Assembly: GCA_900548115.1 (NCBI GenBank)
Contig: URJL01000010.1
Span: forward strand, 1 to 54,114
Length of the DNA stretch: 54,114 bases
Direction: 5' to 3'
From: an uncultured Eubacteriales bacterium
GTDB taxonomy: Bacteria > Bacillota > Clostridia > Oscillospirales > CAG-382
The translations under genes were made by a program, and so were the position numbers. The notes beneath the pieces were generated by a model that was not told where the DNA came from, did not search any database, and saw nothing but the letters and a program-made list of their open reading frames with translations. Below, piece after piece: positions 33,771-42,347 of this stretch (its first letter is position 1; each line of letters opens with the position of its first letter).

Positions 33771-35924
33771 TTGTCCGAGCAGAAGAAAAATGTAAATTCA
33801 ACCGTTGCGGGCTCCGAGATGGGCGCGCATATTGCGGACGGCGAAGCCGGCACCAAAAGCGCCGACGAGCTGATGGCGGAGTTTGACCGCGAATCCAACA
33901 CCCGCCGTTTCACGGGCCTTGCGGAAAAGCTCATCAAGATTGCCTTTCTGGCGTTTACCGTTTTTGTTTTCGGAACCCGTTTTTACACCATTCCCGAACA
34001 GGCGCGCATGTCCGCTTTTTTGGGTATCATCATTTTCCTCGGCTTTCTTATCTATCCTTTGTATAAGAAGCAGTCCAAGCGAGTCAATTTCATTCCGTGG
34101 TACGATTTTCTCTTTGCAATTATCGGCTCGACGCCTTATTTTTACTATTCCTTTAATTTCCGCGCCATCACCAATCGCGCCGTTGCGATCAACGACGTCG
34201 ATAAGATCATGGCGATTATCGGAATCGTATTTTTGTTCGAGCTTTGCCGCCGCGCCGTCGGTCTTCCGATCCTGTTCGTTGCGGGCGGATTCATTGCTTA
34301 TGCTTTCATCTATGGAAAATCGCTTCAGTCGATTCTCTATAATCTGTTCTACACCACCAACGGTATCCCCGGAACGCCTTTGAATGTCTGCTCGACCTTT
34401 ATCGTGTTCTTCATTATTCTTGGCTCGTTTTTGGAAAAGACGGGAATCGGCGGATTTTTCGTCGACCTTGCCAATGCCGTTGCGGGCTATGCTTCGGGCG
34501 GACCGGCCAAGGTTGCCGTAATTTCCTCGGCACTTGAGGGAATGTATTCGGGAAGCTCGGTTGCCAACACCGTCGGAAGCGGAAGCGTTACCATCCCGGT
34601 CATGAAGAGCATCGGCTACAAGCCCGAATTTGCCGCAGCTGTTGAAGCGGCAGCATCCACGGGCGGTCAGATCATGCCTCCCATCATGGGTGCGGCGGCT
34701 TTCCTTATGAGTGAGATTACCGCCATTCCGTACGTTACGATCGCCGTTGCCGCGATTCTTCCCGCCATTCTTTACTTCACAGGCATCTTCATGATGATCC
34801 ATTTCGAAGCAAAGAAGCTCGGACTCAAGGGACTTCCCAAGGACAGCATTCCGAATTTCTTTAAGCTGTTCTTCCGCAAGGGCTATCTCTTCCTTCCGAT
34901 CGTTGTGCTCGTTGCACTCATGTCCTTCGGTAAAACGCCGGCTCAGTCGGCTTGTATGGCGATTCTGACGACCATGCTTCTCATGCTGGTCACCGACCTT
35001 GTGAAGATGGCAAAGAAGTATCTGAAAAAAGAGGATGCCGCTTCGGACATCATCGATTCGATTCTGCTGCTTCTTCCGATTGTCGCTTTCTTTGTTTGCA
35101 TGTTCGCCCTGCACTACAAAATGGAAAATTCCGCAATTTTGGCGGGTCTTGTATATATCGTCGTTTCCTTCTTCGGAAAGAACACGCGTGAATCGGGCGT
35201 TATTTCGCTTGAAGCACTGGAAAGCGGTATGCGCAACACCATGGGTGTTTCGCTTGCCTGCGGTCTTGCCGGTATCGTTGCGGGCGTTGTTACGCTCACC
35301 AGCCTCGGCTCGACGCTCATCGGCATTATCGTTCCGATCGCGCACAACAATCTGTTCCTTGCGCTGTTCCTGACGATGCTGACCTGTATCGTACTCGGTA
35401 TGGGCGTTCCGACGACGGCAAACTATCTGATTATGGCGACCATTACCGCCCCGATTCTGACCGAAATGGGGCTTCCGTTGCTCGCGGCGCATATGTTCGT
35501 ATTCTACTTCGGTATCGTTGCCGATATCACGCCGCCCGTTGCGCTTGCCGCTTATGCGGGCAGTGCGATTGCGGGCTCCAACCCGTTTAAGACGGGCGTT
35601 ATCGCAACACGTCTTGCCATTGCGGCGTTTGTCATTCCGTATATGTTCGCTTTCAACCCGAAAATGCTCTTTATCGACGCTTCGGTTTTGGAAGTCGTAA
35701 CCATCATCGTGACCTCGCTGATCGGTATTTTCGCCCTCTCGGCAGGTCTTGAGGGATATATGTTCCGCAAGATGCGCTTCTATGAGATCATCCCGCTGAT
35801 TATCGGCGGTCTTTTGATGATCTATCCCGGTGTCATTTCCGACGTGATCGGTCTTGTGCTGGTCGCCGCTGTTACGGTTTATCAGGTCATTATGTCGAAA
35901 AAAGACCGCGCGCTCGGTCGGTAA
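33771..35924 (+). CDS. TRAP transporter fused permease (4TM-12TM)
   Basis: A 717-residue polytopic protein fusing the small (DctQ-like) and large (DctM-like) TRAP membrane subunits, as usual for TAXI systems. Diagnostic text: EGMYSGSSVANTVGSGSVTI, GGQIMPPIMGAAAFLMSE and GMGVPTTANYLIMATITAP. It uses the sodium gradient to import the receptor-bound substrate (family knowledge). The start is a TTG at 33771, chosen because AAAGGAGG sits 8 bases before it; earlier in-frame codons overlap the DUF1850 gene and have no binding site. Confidence 0.92.
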   Translation: MSEQKKNVNSTVAGSEMGAHIADGEAGTKSADELMAEFDRESNTRRFTGLAEKLIKIAFLAFTVFVFGTRFYTIPEQARMSAFLGIIIFLGFLIYPLYKKQSKRVNFIPWYDFLFAIIGSTPYFYYSFNFRAITNRAVAINDVDKIMAIIGIVFLFELCRRAVGLPILFVAGGFIAYAFIYGKSLQSILYNLFYTTNGIPGTPLNVCSTFIVFFIILGSFLEKTGIGGFFVDLANAVAGYASGGPAKVAVISSALEGMYSGSSVANTVGSGSVTIPVMKSIGYKPEFAAAVEAAASTGGQIMPPIMGAAAFLMSEITAIPYVTIAVAAILPAILYFTGIFMMIHFEAKKLGLKGLPKDSIPNFFKLFFRKGYLFLPIVVLVALMSFGKTPAQSACMAILTTMLLMLVTDLVKMAKKYLKKEDAASDIIDSILLLLPIVAFFVCMFALHYKMENSAILAGLVYIVVSFFGKNTRESGVISLEALESGMRNTMGVSLACGLAGIVAGVVTLTSLGSTLIGIIVPIAHNNLFLALFLTMLTCIVLGMGVPTTANYLIMATITAPILTEMGLPLLAAHMFVFYFGIVADITPPVALAAYAGSAIAGSNPFKTGVIATRLAIAAFVIPYMFAFNPKMLFIDASVLEVVTIIVTSLIGIFALSAGLEGYMFRKMRFYEIIPLIIGGLLMIYPGVISDVIGLVLVAAVTVYQVIMSKKDRALGR

Positions 35925-35959
35925 ACGGTGTGTCAAAAAGCCCGAAAAATGAAATGAAA

Positions 35960-35992
35960 ATCCCGCCCGAAAGGGCGGGATAAATTTTTATT
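35960..35992. terminator. Terminator after the TRAP operon
   Basis: The stem ATCCCGCCC/GGGCGGGAT (35960-35968 with 35973-35981) with a GAAA tetraloop, then AAATTTTTATTT. The left strand side is also T-rich, so it may serve the convergent dapF gene too. Confidence 0.85.
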
Positions 35993-36041
35993 TACGCATT
36001 TCTGCGGGATACATTACGAGTGGCGGGCGCCCGCGCTTGCC

Positions 36042-36911
36042 TTATCGAACCAAATACTCGGGCAGATAAAGCGTTCCGTCGAAAACGATCTCGGAGGGCG
36101 CCGTGATGTAAATGCAATTGTCGTCGGCACGCCATTCGACCTCGGTAACGCCGCCGATCTGCTTAACTTTTACTTTGCGCTCACAGCGGTCGGTCAGAAC
36201 GCCGCCGACCGTACAGGTCGCGCATCCCGTGGCACAGGCAAGCGTTTCGCCCGTTCCGCGCTCCCATGTGCGAAGCGAGAGATTTTCGCGGTCCAGCACC
36301 TGACAGAATTCCGCATTGATGCGGTGGGGAAATAATTCGTTATTTTCCATCAGCGGACCGTATTTTTCAAGCTTTAGGGTATCGACATCCTCCACAAAGC
36401 TTACGCAGTGGGGGTTTCCGAGCGAAATGGCGGTCGTGCTGAACTTTCTGCCGTCCAAAATGACGGTCTTGTCGATGAAGCGCTCCGAATGCGTCACGGC
36501 GGGGACTTTTTCGGCTTCCAGAATCGGCGCGCCGATGTTCGCGGTGATGTTGCTTACATGACCGTCGGACAAATCAAGATAAATATGCTTGATCCCGCCG
36601 AGCGTTTCCACGGTGATCTCGGTCTTTTTCGTAAAGCCTTTTTCAAAAACCAGCTTTCCGACGCTGCGCACGGCGTTTCCGCACATTTCCGCTTCGGTTC
36701 CGTCGGGGTTGAAGACGCGCATGCGAAAGTCGGCTTTGTCGGACGGGCAGATCAGAATCATGCCGTCCGAGCAAACGCCGAAATGGCGTGACGAAACAAA
36801 GCGCGAAAGCTCGTTGAGGTTCGAAAGCTCCTGCGTCAGCGTATCGATGTAAACGTAGTCGTTGCCGTAAGCCTGCATTTTGGTAAAACGAATTTCTCTT
36901 TTCATACTCAT
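36042..36911 (-). CDS. dapF: Diaminopimelate epimerase
   Basis: A 289-residue cofactor-free epimerase interconverting LL- and meso-diaminopimelate for lysine and peptidoglycan synthesis. The two active-site cysteines lie in EMCGNAVR (about C76) and ATGCATC (about C229); MQAYGNDYVYID and FNPDGTEAEMCGN are typical. The second motif is more Cys-rich than usual. Of three possible starts (GTG 36917, ATG 36911, ATG 36905), 36911 has the best spacing from GGGAG. It follows the cystathionine synthase-type gene directly, forming a two-gene unit. Confidence 0.92.
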   Translation of the reverse strand: MSMKREIRFTKMQAYGNDYVYIDTLTQELSNLNELSRFVSSRHFGVCSDGMILICPSDKADFRMRVFNPDGTEAEMCGNAVRSVGKLVFEKGFTKKTEITVETLGGIKHIYLDLSDGHVSNITANIGAPILEAEKVPAVTHSERFIDKTVILDGRKFSTTAISLGNPHCVSFVEDVDTLKLEKYGPLMENNELFPHRINAEFCQVLDRENLSLRTWERGTGETLACATGCATCTVGGVLTDRCERKVKVKQIGGVTEVEWRADDNCIYITAPSEIVFDGTLYLPEYLVR

Positions 36912-36913
36912 GC

Positions 36914-38077
36914 TCACTCTCCCAAAACCGACGCAAGGTCGCGGATAATATCGTCTTTGTCTTCAATTCCGACCGAAAGGCGCAAAAGATTTTCGGTAAT
37001 GCCGATCTTGTCGCGCTCCTCCTTCGGAATGGAGGCGTGCGTCTGGGTCAGGGGATAGGTGATCAGCGTCTGCACACCGCCGAGACTTTCGGCAAACATA
37101 ATCATGTTGTAGTCGCAAAGAGCGTGACGAACGTCGGACGCATCCTTCAGCGTGAAGGAAAGCATTCCGCCGTAGCCCGTACACTGGCGGTCGGTGATCG
37201 CTTTGGACGGATGCGAATTCAGCCCGACAAAGAACACTTTGTCGACGGCTTTACAGCGGGTCAGCCATTGCGCGACGGCGATGGCGTTTTCCTCGTGCTT
37301 GCGCATACGAAGCGTCAGCGTGCGTATGCCGCGCAGAACGAGCCACGAATCGAAGGGAGCAAGCGCCGCGCCCTCGGTGTTGCGGTTGAAGCTTACGCCG
37401 CTAAAAATCTCCTCATCCGAGGTGATGAGAAAGCCCGCCATGGTGTCGTGATGCCCCGCAAGATATTTTGTGCCGCTGTGAATGACGACATCGGCGCCGA
37501 GCGAGAGAGGCTTTTGGAAAACGGGTGTCATAAAGGTGTTATCGACAATTAGCTTTGCTCCGTGGCGTTTGGCAATATCGGCAACGGCGCGAATGTCGCA
37601 GACCTTCATCATCGGGTTGGTCGGCGTTTCGGCATAAAGAAAACGCGTGTTGGGGCGGATCGCCGCCTCCACTTTGTCGGGATCGGAAAAGTCGACGACC
37701 GAAAATTCCACGCCGTAGCGCGGGAAAATATCGCGTGAAAGGCGGTACGTCCCACCGTAAACATCATCGCCGATCACAACGTGATCGCCCGAGGACAGCA
37801 TGGAAAAAAGAGCGGTTTCGGCGGCAAGTCCGCTCGAAAAAGCAAAACCGTATTTTCCGCCCTCCAAAAGCGCGACGGTCTTTTCCAGCTCGTCGCGGGT
37901 GGGGTTGGCGCAGCGGGAATAGGAAAAATCGATGGGTCCGCCGAAATTTTTATTGATATAGGTCGCGGTCTGATAGATCGGAAAGCTTACGGCGTTGGCG
38001 TGGGAATCGTGTCCCATGTTGCCGTGAACGACAAGAGAATCAAGCTTAAACTCACTCGGATTCGGCTTTTTTTCCAT
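36914..38077 (-). CDS. Cystathionine gamma-synthase/lyase-type PLP enzyme
   Basis: A 387-residue enzyme of the Cys/Met metabolism PLP family. Visible: YSRCANPTRDELEKTVALLE, the PLP-phosphate region SSGLAAETALFSML, NTFMTPVFQKPLSLGADVV and the PLP lysine in HSGTKYLAGHHD (K204). The C-terminal SLGGVQTLITYP and SVGIED are typical. The sequence alone does not separate MetB (synthase) from MetC or MccB (lyase) activities. GGAGG lies 8 bases before the start. Pairing with dapF joins two branches of aspartate-derived amino-acid metabolism. Confidence 0.9.
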   Translation of the reverse strand: MEKKPNPSEFKLDSLVVHGNMGHDSHANAVSFPIYQTATYINKNFGGPIDFSYSRCANPTRDELEKTVALLEGGKYGFAFSSGLAAETALFSMLSSGDHVVIGDDVYGGTYRLSRDIFPRYGVEFSVVDFSDPDKVEAAIRPNTRFLYAETPTNPMMKVCDIRAVADIAKRHGAKLIVDNTFMTPVFQKPLSLGADVVIHSGTKYLAGHHDTMAGFLITSDEEIFSGVSFNRNTEGAALAPFDSWLVLRGIRTLTLRMRKHEENAIAVAQWLTRCKAVDKVFFVGLNSHPSKAITDRQCTGYGGMLSFTLKDASDVRHALCDYNMIMFAESLGGVQTLITYPLTQTHASIPKEERDKIGITENLLRLSVGIEDKDDIIRDLASVLGE

Positions 38078-38145
38078 GATTGATACCTCCGAAAGATTAT
38101 ATGTCCGATTTTTATGCTGTATAACAAAAGTAAATTTCTGTTATT

Positions 38146-38174
38146 ATTGTACACAAAATGATTTGCAATGTACA
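38146..38174 (-). promoter_or_regulatory. Likely promoter of the metB-like/dapF unit
   Basis: Read leftward: TGTACA (38174-38169), 17 bases, TACAAT (38151-38146). The -35 box matches consensus at four of six positions. It lies inside the near-palindrome at 38162-38181. Confidence 0.5.
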
Positions 38175-38181
38175 GTGCAAA
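38162..38181. promoter_or_regulatory. Near-perfect 20-bp palindrome between divergent units, candidate operator
   Basis: TTTGCAATGTACAGTGCAAA matches its own reverse complement at 18 of 20 positions. It covers the -35 region of the leftward promoter and lies 45 bases before the rightward one, so a bound repressor could affect one or both units. Further TTGCAA half-sites occur at 38197-38201 and 38226-38231. Confidence 0.5.
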
Positions 38182-38225
38182 AAATACTGCCTATATTGCA
38201 AAAAGCGTTGTATTGTCGGTTTGGC

Positions 38226-38254
38226 TTGCAAAACAGGTCGTTTTGTGGTAGCAT
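38226..38254 (+). promoter_or_regulatory. Likely promoter of the rhamnosidase-esterase unit
   Basis: TTGCAA (38226-38231), 17 bases, TAGCAT (38249-38254), about 70 bases before the start codon at 38326. Confidence 0.55.
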
Positions 38255-38325
38255 GAAGCGGTAAGTACAAAGTACAAATAAAAAAAGACCGCGAAAAATC
38301 CATACGGAAAACCGGGAGTTTTGTT

Positions 38326-40542
38326 ATGAAGGAATTTGTTTGGATCGGTAAGACCGATACACCGCGCTTTATTTGGGGATACGACGGAGACGATTATACG
38401 GAGCGCATAAAACAAACCATATGGGATACGATCGAGCCGCAGCACAGCAGCGTTTATTTCCGAAAAGAAAAAGAGTTGTTCGGCGGAATCAAAAAAGCGA
38501 CCGCTCGAATTTGCGGGCTTGGATTGTATGCGTTTTATATTAACGGTGTTCGAGTCGGCAAAAACGTACTGACTCCGCTCGAGACAAATTATCGCAAGCG
38601 CGTGCTGTACGATGTTTACGATATTACCGAAATGCTCTGCGGCGGAAAAAACGTGTTTGCCGCCGAGGTCGGCAACGGTCGGTATTCCACACCGAAAAAA
38701 TATTGGGATTGGCGAGCCGGGTGGTACGGAGACCCGCTTTTGACGGTTCGGATATCGCTTGAATTCGACGACGGGAGAACGGAATATCTGTCAACCGATA
38801 CCGATTGGAAAACAAGCAGCGGTGCTCGTATCGAAAATTGTTTCTATGACGGAGAAACGTACGATGAATCGGCGGAACAGGTCGGTTGGAACACCGTCGG
38901 CTTTGATGATTCTTCGTGGCAAAACGCGCTGATAGTATCGGAACCGGGAGGAAAAACGGAGGAAAACTCGTATTTTTCCATAACGCGCAGCCGTATTCTT
39001 TCGCAGCCGAAAAGCATGCGGGAACAAAACGGCGCCGTATTGTATGATTTCGGAGAAAATGTTGCGGGCTGGGTAAAGCTGCGATTTTTTGCGGAGGAGG
39101 GGGATACGGTCACGATCCGATACGCCGAACGGATAACCGACGGTAAATTGGATGTCTCTTCCAATGAGCACGCTTTGTGTACCGATGTGTATAAGGTAAA
39201 CAAGACCGGGATGAAAGAGTACGAGCCTTGTTTTACGCTGCGGGGATATTCGGCAGTGGAGATTTCCTCCGAAAAAGGAAGCGCCGCAGTCGAAAAGATT
39301 GAAGGGTATGCGGTTCACGCGGATCTTCCGCAAACGGGAGAATTTTGCTGCGATAATGCCGAACTGAACCGACTGCACACGGTGATTTTGCGTACGCAAA
39401 GTTCGGCGCTGATGAGTTATCCGATCGATTGCCCGCAGCGCGATGAGCGCCTCGGCTGGCTGGGCGACGCCCATGTGACCGATCGGGTATGCTTATATAA
39501 CTTTGATATGCGCGAGTATTACAAAAAATGGCTGGAGGATATACGGCTTGAGGCGCACAGCGGGGAAGGTTATATTCCGTTTATCGCGCCGTGGCACACG
39601 ACCGGTCATGCCGCCGATTGGAGCGGCGGTTACGCCATCCTTTTGTGGGATTATTATCTCTTTTATCGGGATACCGAGCTTTTGAAAAAGCATTTGCCGA
39701 CGCTTGCGCGTTATGCGGATTATTTGGAAAGACAAGGATTCATTCTGCCGCGTTCGCGTTACGGCGACTGGATGAGCACGCTGCCCGATTGGAAACGGGG
39801 AGACCCCGAATGCTGTACAACGCTGTTTATGTACCAAGATCTTGTGCTGTTGACAAAAATCGCGACGGTGCTGGGACTTCAAAACGAGTATAAGCATTAT
39901 TTTGATTTGACCGATTCGGTCAAGAATGCCGTATCGACGAAATTTTTCAGCGCGAAAGAGAAGCGATTTGACGACAATTCGCAATTTGCCGTCGCCTTTG
40001 CGCTGAAACTCGGTTTGATCCCCGAGCCGTTTGAAAAAGAGATGAGTGAGGTTTTGCTTTCGGACATTCGCGCCCGAGACTATCATTTGACAACCGGAAT
40101 ATTGGGAACCAAAATCGTATGCGAATTATTGGGGGATATTTCGCCCGATACGGCAATGCGGATTTTATTGCAGGATACCTATCCGAGTTTTTTGGATCTG
40201 ATACGGAACAAAACGACTTTATCCGAAACATGGGCGGGCGGACGATCGCAGAATCATTGCATGTTCGGCAGTGCAGACGAGCTGTTTTATACTATGCTGT
40301 GCGGAATAAAGCGGACCGAAGACGCTTTTGCGGTGTCGCCGTATTTTGCCGAGGAGCTGTCGCATGTAAAAGGGAAGGTGCGTTTCCCCGAAGGAAGCAT
40401 TGAGGTCGAATGGAACGGACAAGAACGCATCACCGTTTCGATTCGAGTGGAGGGAAATATTGCCGTTCGGTACCACGACGGCTGCAATGAAAGAACGCTG
40501 GCCGACGGTGAATACCGTCTTACCGTCCCGAGAAAATTGTAG
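38326..40542 (+). CDS. GH78 alpha-L-rhamnosidase-type glycoside hydrolase
   Basis: A 738-residue enzyme without signal peptide, so probably intracellular. N-terminal beta domains (LYAFYINGVRVG, DFGENVAGWVKL) lead to an alpha/alpha-barrel with the GH78 hallmark DCPQRDERLGWLGDA near residue 367, containing catalytic carboxylates, and the late motif NHCMFGSADELFYTML near 642. GH78 enzymes release terminal alpha-L-rhamnose from pectin side chains, glycosides or bacterial polysaccharides. It is followed after 20 bases by a CE15-like esterase, which suggests a plant-type oligosaccharide as substrate (inference). Confidence 0.88.
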   Translation: MKEFVWIGKTDTPRFIWGYDGDDYTERIKQTIWDTIEPQHSSVYFRKEKELFGGIKKATARICGLGLYAFYINGVRVGKNVLTPLETNYRKRVLYDVYDITEMLCGGKNVFAAEVGNGRYSTPKKYWDWRAGWYGDPLLTVRISLEFDDGRTEYLSTDTDWKTSSGARIENCFYDGETYDESAEQVGWNTVGFDDSSWQNALIVSEPGGKTEENSYFSITRSRILSQPKSMREQNGAVLYDFGENVAGWVKLRFFAEEGDTVTIRYAERITDGKLDVSSNEHALCTDVYKVNKTGMKEYEPCFTLRGYSAVEISSEKGSAAVEKIEGYAVHADLPQTGEFCCDNAELNRLHTVILRTQSSALMSYPIDCPQRDERLGWLGDAHVTDRVCLYNFDMREYYKKWLEDIRLEAHSGEGYIPFIAPWHTTGHAADWSGGYAILLWDYYLFYRDTELLKKHLPTLARYADYLERQGFILPRSRYGDWMSTLPDWKRGDPECCTTLFMYQDLVLLTKIATVLGLQNEYKHYFDLTDSVKNAVSTKFFSAKEKRFDDNSQFAVAFALKLGLIPEPFEKEMSEVLLSDIRARDYHLTTGILGTKIVCELLGDISPDTAMRILLQDTYPSFLDLIRNKTTLSETWAGGRSQNHCMFGSADELFYTMLCGIKRTEDAFAVSPYFAEELSHVKGKVRFPEGSIEVEWNGQERITVSIRVEGNIAVRYHDGCNERTLADGEYRLTVPRKL

Positions 40543-40562
40543 AAATCGAAAAGAAAGGAAGA

Positions 40563-41654
40563 ATGACGATGACCTTCCGTGAAGCGGAAAAAGAAATCGA
40601 AAAGCGAAATTTGCCGTCTTTATTCAAAATGAAGGACGGCTCACCCGTCACACCCGAAAAAGCGTCGGAGCGCCGCGCCGAGATGCTGGAAATGCTTTCG
40701 GAGTATGTGTTCGGAAAAATGCCCGAAAGGAAAGACATTCGCTTCGAGGTACTCAAGACCGACGGACAGCGCTGCTGTGCGGGAAAAGCCGTGGACAAAA
40801 CGGTCGCGATCACGATTTTGTGCGAGGTGCCGTTTACTTTCACGGTTCGGATTCATCGCCCGAAAAAGACGGAAAAAGTGCCGTTTGTGATCTTTCCGAA
40901 TTTTCGCAAGTGCGTCCCCGACGAATATCTTCCCGCAGAAGAGCTGATCGACCGTGGGGTCGGTTTCGCAACCTTCTGTTACAAAGAGGACATTTCCTCC
41001 GACGCCGACGATTTTTCCGACGGCTTTGCCGCGTGCTTTTATCCCGACGGAAAACGGCAAAACCCTGACGATTGCGGCAAGATCGCCCTGTGGGCGTATG
41101 CCTGCATGCGCACGCTGGATTATGTTTTGGAAAACGAAAATGCGGACGAAACGCACATCGCCGTTGCGGGGCATTCGCGTCTCGGAAAGACGGCGCTTCT
41201 GACCGCTGCCTGCGACACCCGCTTTACTCACGCCTATTCCAACGATTCGGGCTGTTCGGGCGCTTCGCTCTCGCGCGAAAACAAGGGCGAGACGATCGCG
41301 GACATAACGCGGGCATTCCCGTATTGGTTCTGCCCGCGTTACGCGGAATATGCGGGACGTGCGGACGCACTTCCGCTCGATCAGCACTTTTTGCTTGCTT
41401 CGATTGCGCCGCGTCATGTGATGGTCGGCAGCGCCGTCGAGGATAAGTGGGCGGATCCCGATTCGGAATATCTTGCGTGTGTTGCGGCGGGCAAATTTTG
41501 GGAGCTTTACGGCAAAAAGGCGTTTTCCGAAAAGGATTGCCCCGAAACCGACGGCGTTATCATGGGACAAAACATTGCCTATCACCGCCGCTCGGGCGTG
41601 CATTTCATGTCGCGCACCGACTGGAATCGCTTTCTTGACTTTTTTCTGCAATAA
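40563..41654 (+). CDS. CE15-like (glucuronoyl esterase-type) alpha/beta hydrolase
   Basis: A 363-residue serine hydrolase. The nucleophile elbow is GHSRLGKTALL (Ser near 205), followed by SNDSGCSGASLSR, and the catalytic His lies in HRRSGVHFMSRTDWNRFLDF near the end. This order is the pattern of the CE15 glucuronoyl esterases, which cleave esters between glucuronic acid and alcohols, as in xylan-lignin. No signal peptide is seen, unlike most fungal members, so a small imported ester is a likelier substrate. Start 40563 is uncertain: the ATG at 40569 is better spaced from AAAGGA. Confidence 0.78.
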   Translation: MTMTFREAEKEIEKRNLPSLFKMKDGSPVTPEKASERRAEMLEMLSEYVFGKMPERKDIRFEVLKTDGQRCCAGKAVDKTVAITILCEVPFTFTVRIHRPKKTEKVPFVIFPNFRKCVPDEYLPAEELIDRGVGFATFCYKEDISSDADDFSDGFAACFYPDGKRQNPDDCGKIALWAYACMRTLDYVLENENADETHIAVAGHSRLGKTALLTAACDTRFTHAYSNDSGCSGASLSRENKGETIADITRAFPYWFCPRYAEYAGRADALPLDQHFLLASIAPRHVMVGSAVEDKWADPDSEYLACVAAGKFWELYGKKAFSEKDCPETDGVIMGQNIAYHRRSGVHFMSRTDWNRFLDFFLQ

Positions 41655-41667
41655 GCCGTCATGACAT

Positions 41668-41705
41668 GAAAAGACCGCACGTTTTTGCGTGCGGTCTTTT
41701 CTTTA
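41668..41705. terminator. Bidirectional terminator between convergent carbohydrate genes
   Basis: A perfect 14-bp stem GAAAAGACCGCACG with its complement (41668-41681 with 41688-41701) and a 6-base loop, with T-rich ends on both strands. Confidence 0.85.
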
Positions 41706-41708
41706 TGC

Positions 41709-42335
41709 TTACCCGAATAATTTTTCTTCCAGTGCGGCGCACAGGTAATGGTACACGGGCAGGTGCAGCTCCTGAATCTTGAACGTTTCCCGTTCGGGAA
41801 CGCGGATCGTCACATCGCATAGTTCCGAAAGTCGGCTTTCCTTTTCGCCCGTCATGGCGACGGTACCGGCCCCGCGCATTTTGGCGGCTTTGACGGCGTT
41901 TACCACATTTACGGAATTGCCCGAGGTGGAAAGACCGATCAGAAGATCGTTCGGTCTCATGTAGCCGAAAGCGAGCTGGGCATACATAAAGTCCGCGTCC
42001 ACATCGTTTGCGAAAGCCGAAAGAACAGCGCTTTGCGCCGTGAGCGACACGGCGGGAATTGCCCGCTGAAATTTGGTCTCGATGGCGGGCGCATCGGGAA
42101 AGAGCGCAGACAGCTTTTCTTTTTCTTCGGGAAGAATCGGGCGGCGGCTCAGAAATCCCTTCATCAGCTCGCCGACAATGTGGTCGCTGTCGCTGCAGCT
42201 TCCGCCGTTGCCGCAGGTGTAGATCACACCGCCGCTTTTATACGTCTTTTCCATCTGCGAAAGCGCTCGGTCAAGACTATCTTCACAAATTGAAAGGGCG
42301 GGGTAACGGGAAAACAGTTCTTCTTTTTTGTTCAT
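41709..42335 (-). CDS. SIS-domain sugar-phosphate isomerase (GmhA-like)
   Basis: A 208-residue protein with one SIS domain: YTCGNGGSCSDSDHIVGELMKGF, the loop LSTSGNSVNVVNAVKAAK and TGEKESRLSELCD resemble sedoheptulose 7-phosphate isomerase GmhA. The C-terminal QELHLPVYHYLCAALE fits too. It could isomerise or bind a phosphosugar made by the ROK kinase just upstream. It lies 12 bases after the ROK gene and is the last gene of the GH2-ROK-SIS unit. The exact sugar is not known. Confidence 0.8.
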   Translation of the reverse strand: MNKKEELFSRYPALSICEDSLDRALSQMEKTYKSGGVIYTCGNGGSCSDSDHIVGELMKGFLSRRPILPEEKEKLSALFPDAPAIETKFQRAIPAVSLTAQSAVLSAFANDVDADFMYAQLAFGYMRPNDLLIGLSTSGNSVNVVNAVKAAKMRGAGTVAMTGEKESRLSELCDVTIRVPERETFKIQELHLPVYHYLCAALEEKLFG

Positions 42336-42347
42336 TCTTTTTCTCCT

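Noticed and set aside
33798..35936. 712-codon leftward open frame
   Set aside because: It is antisense to the TRAP permease and consists of Arg, Asp, Asn and His-rich text, the usual mirror of membrane-protein codons.
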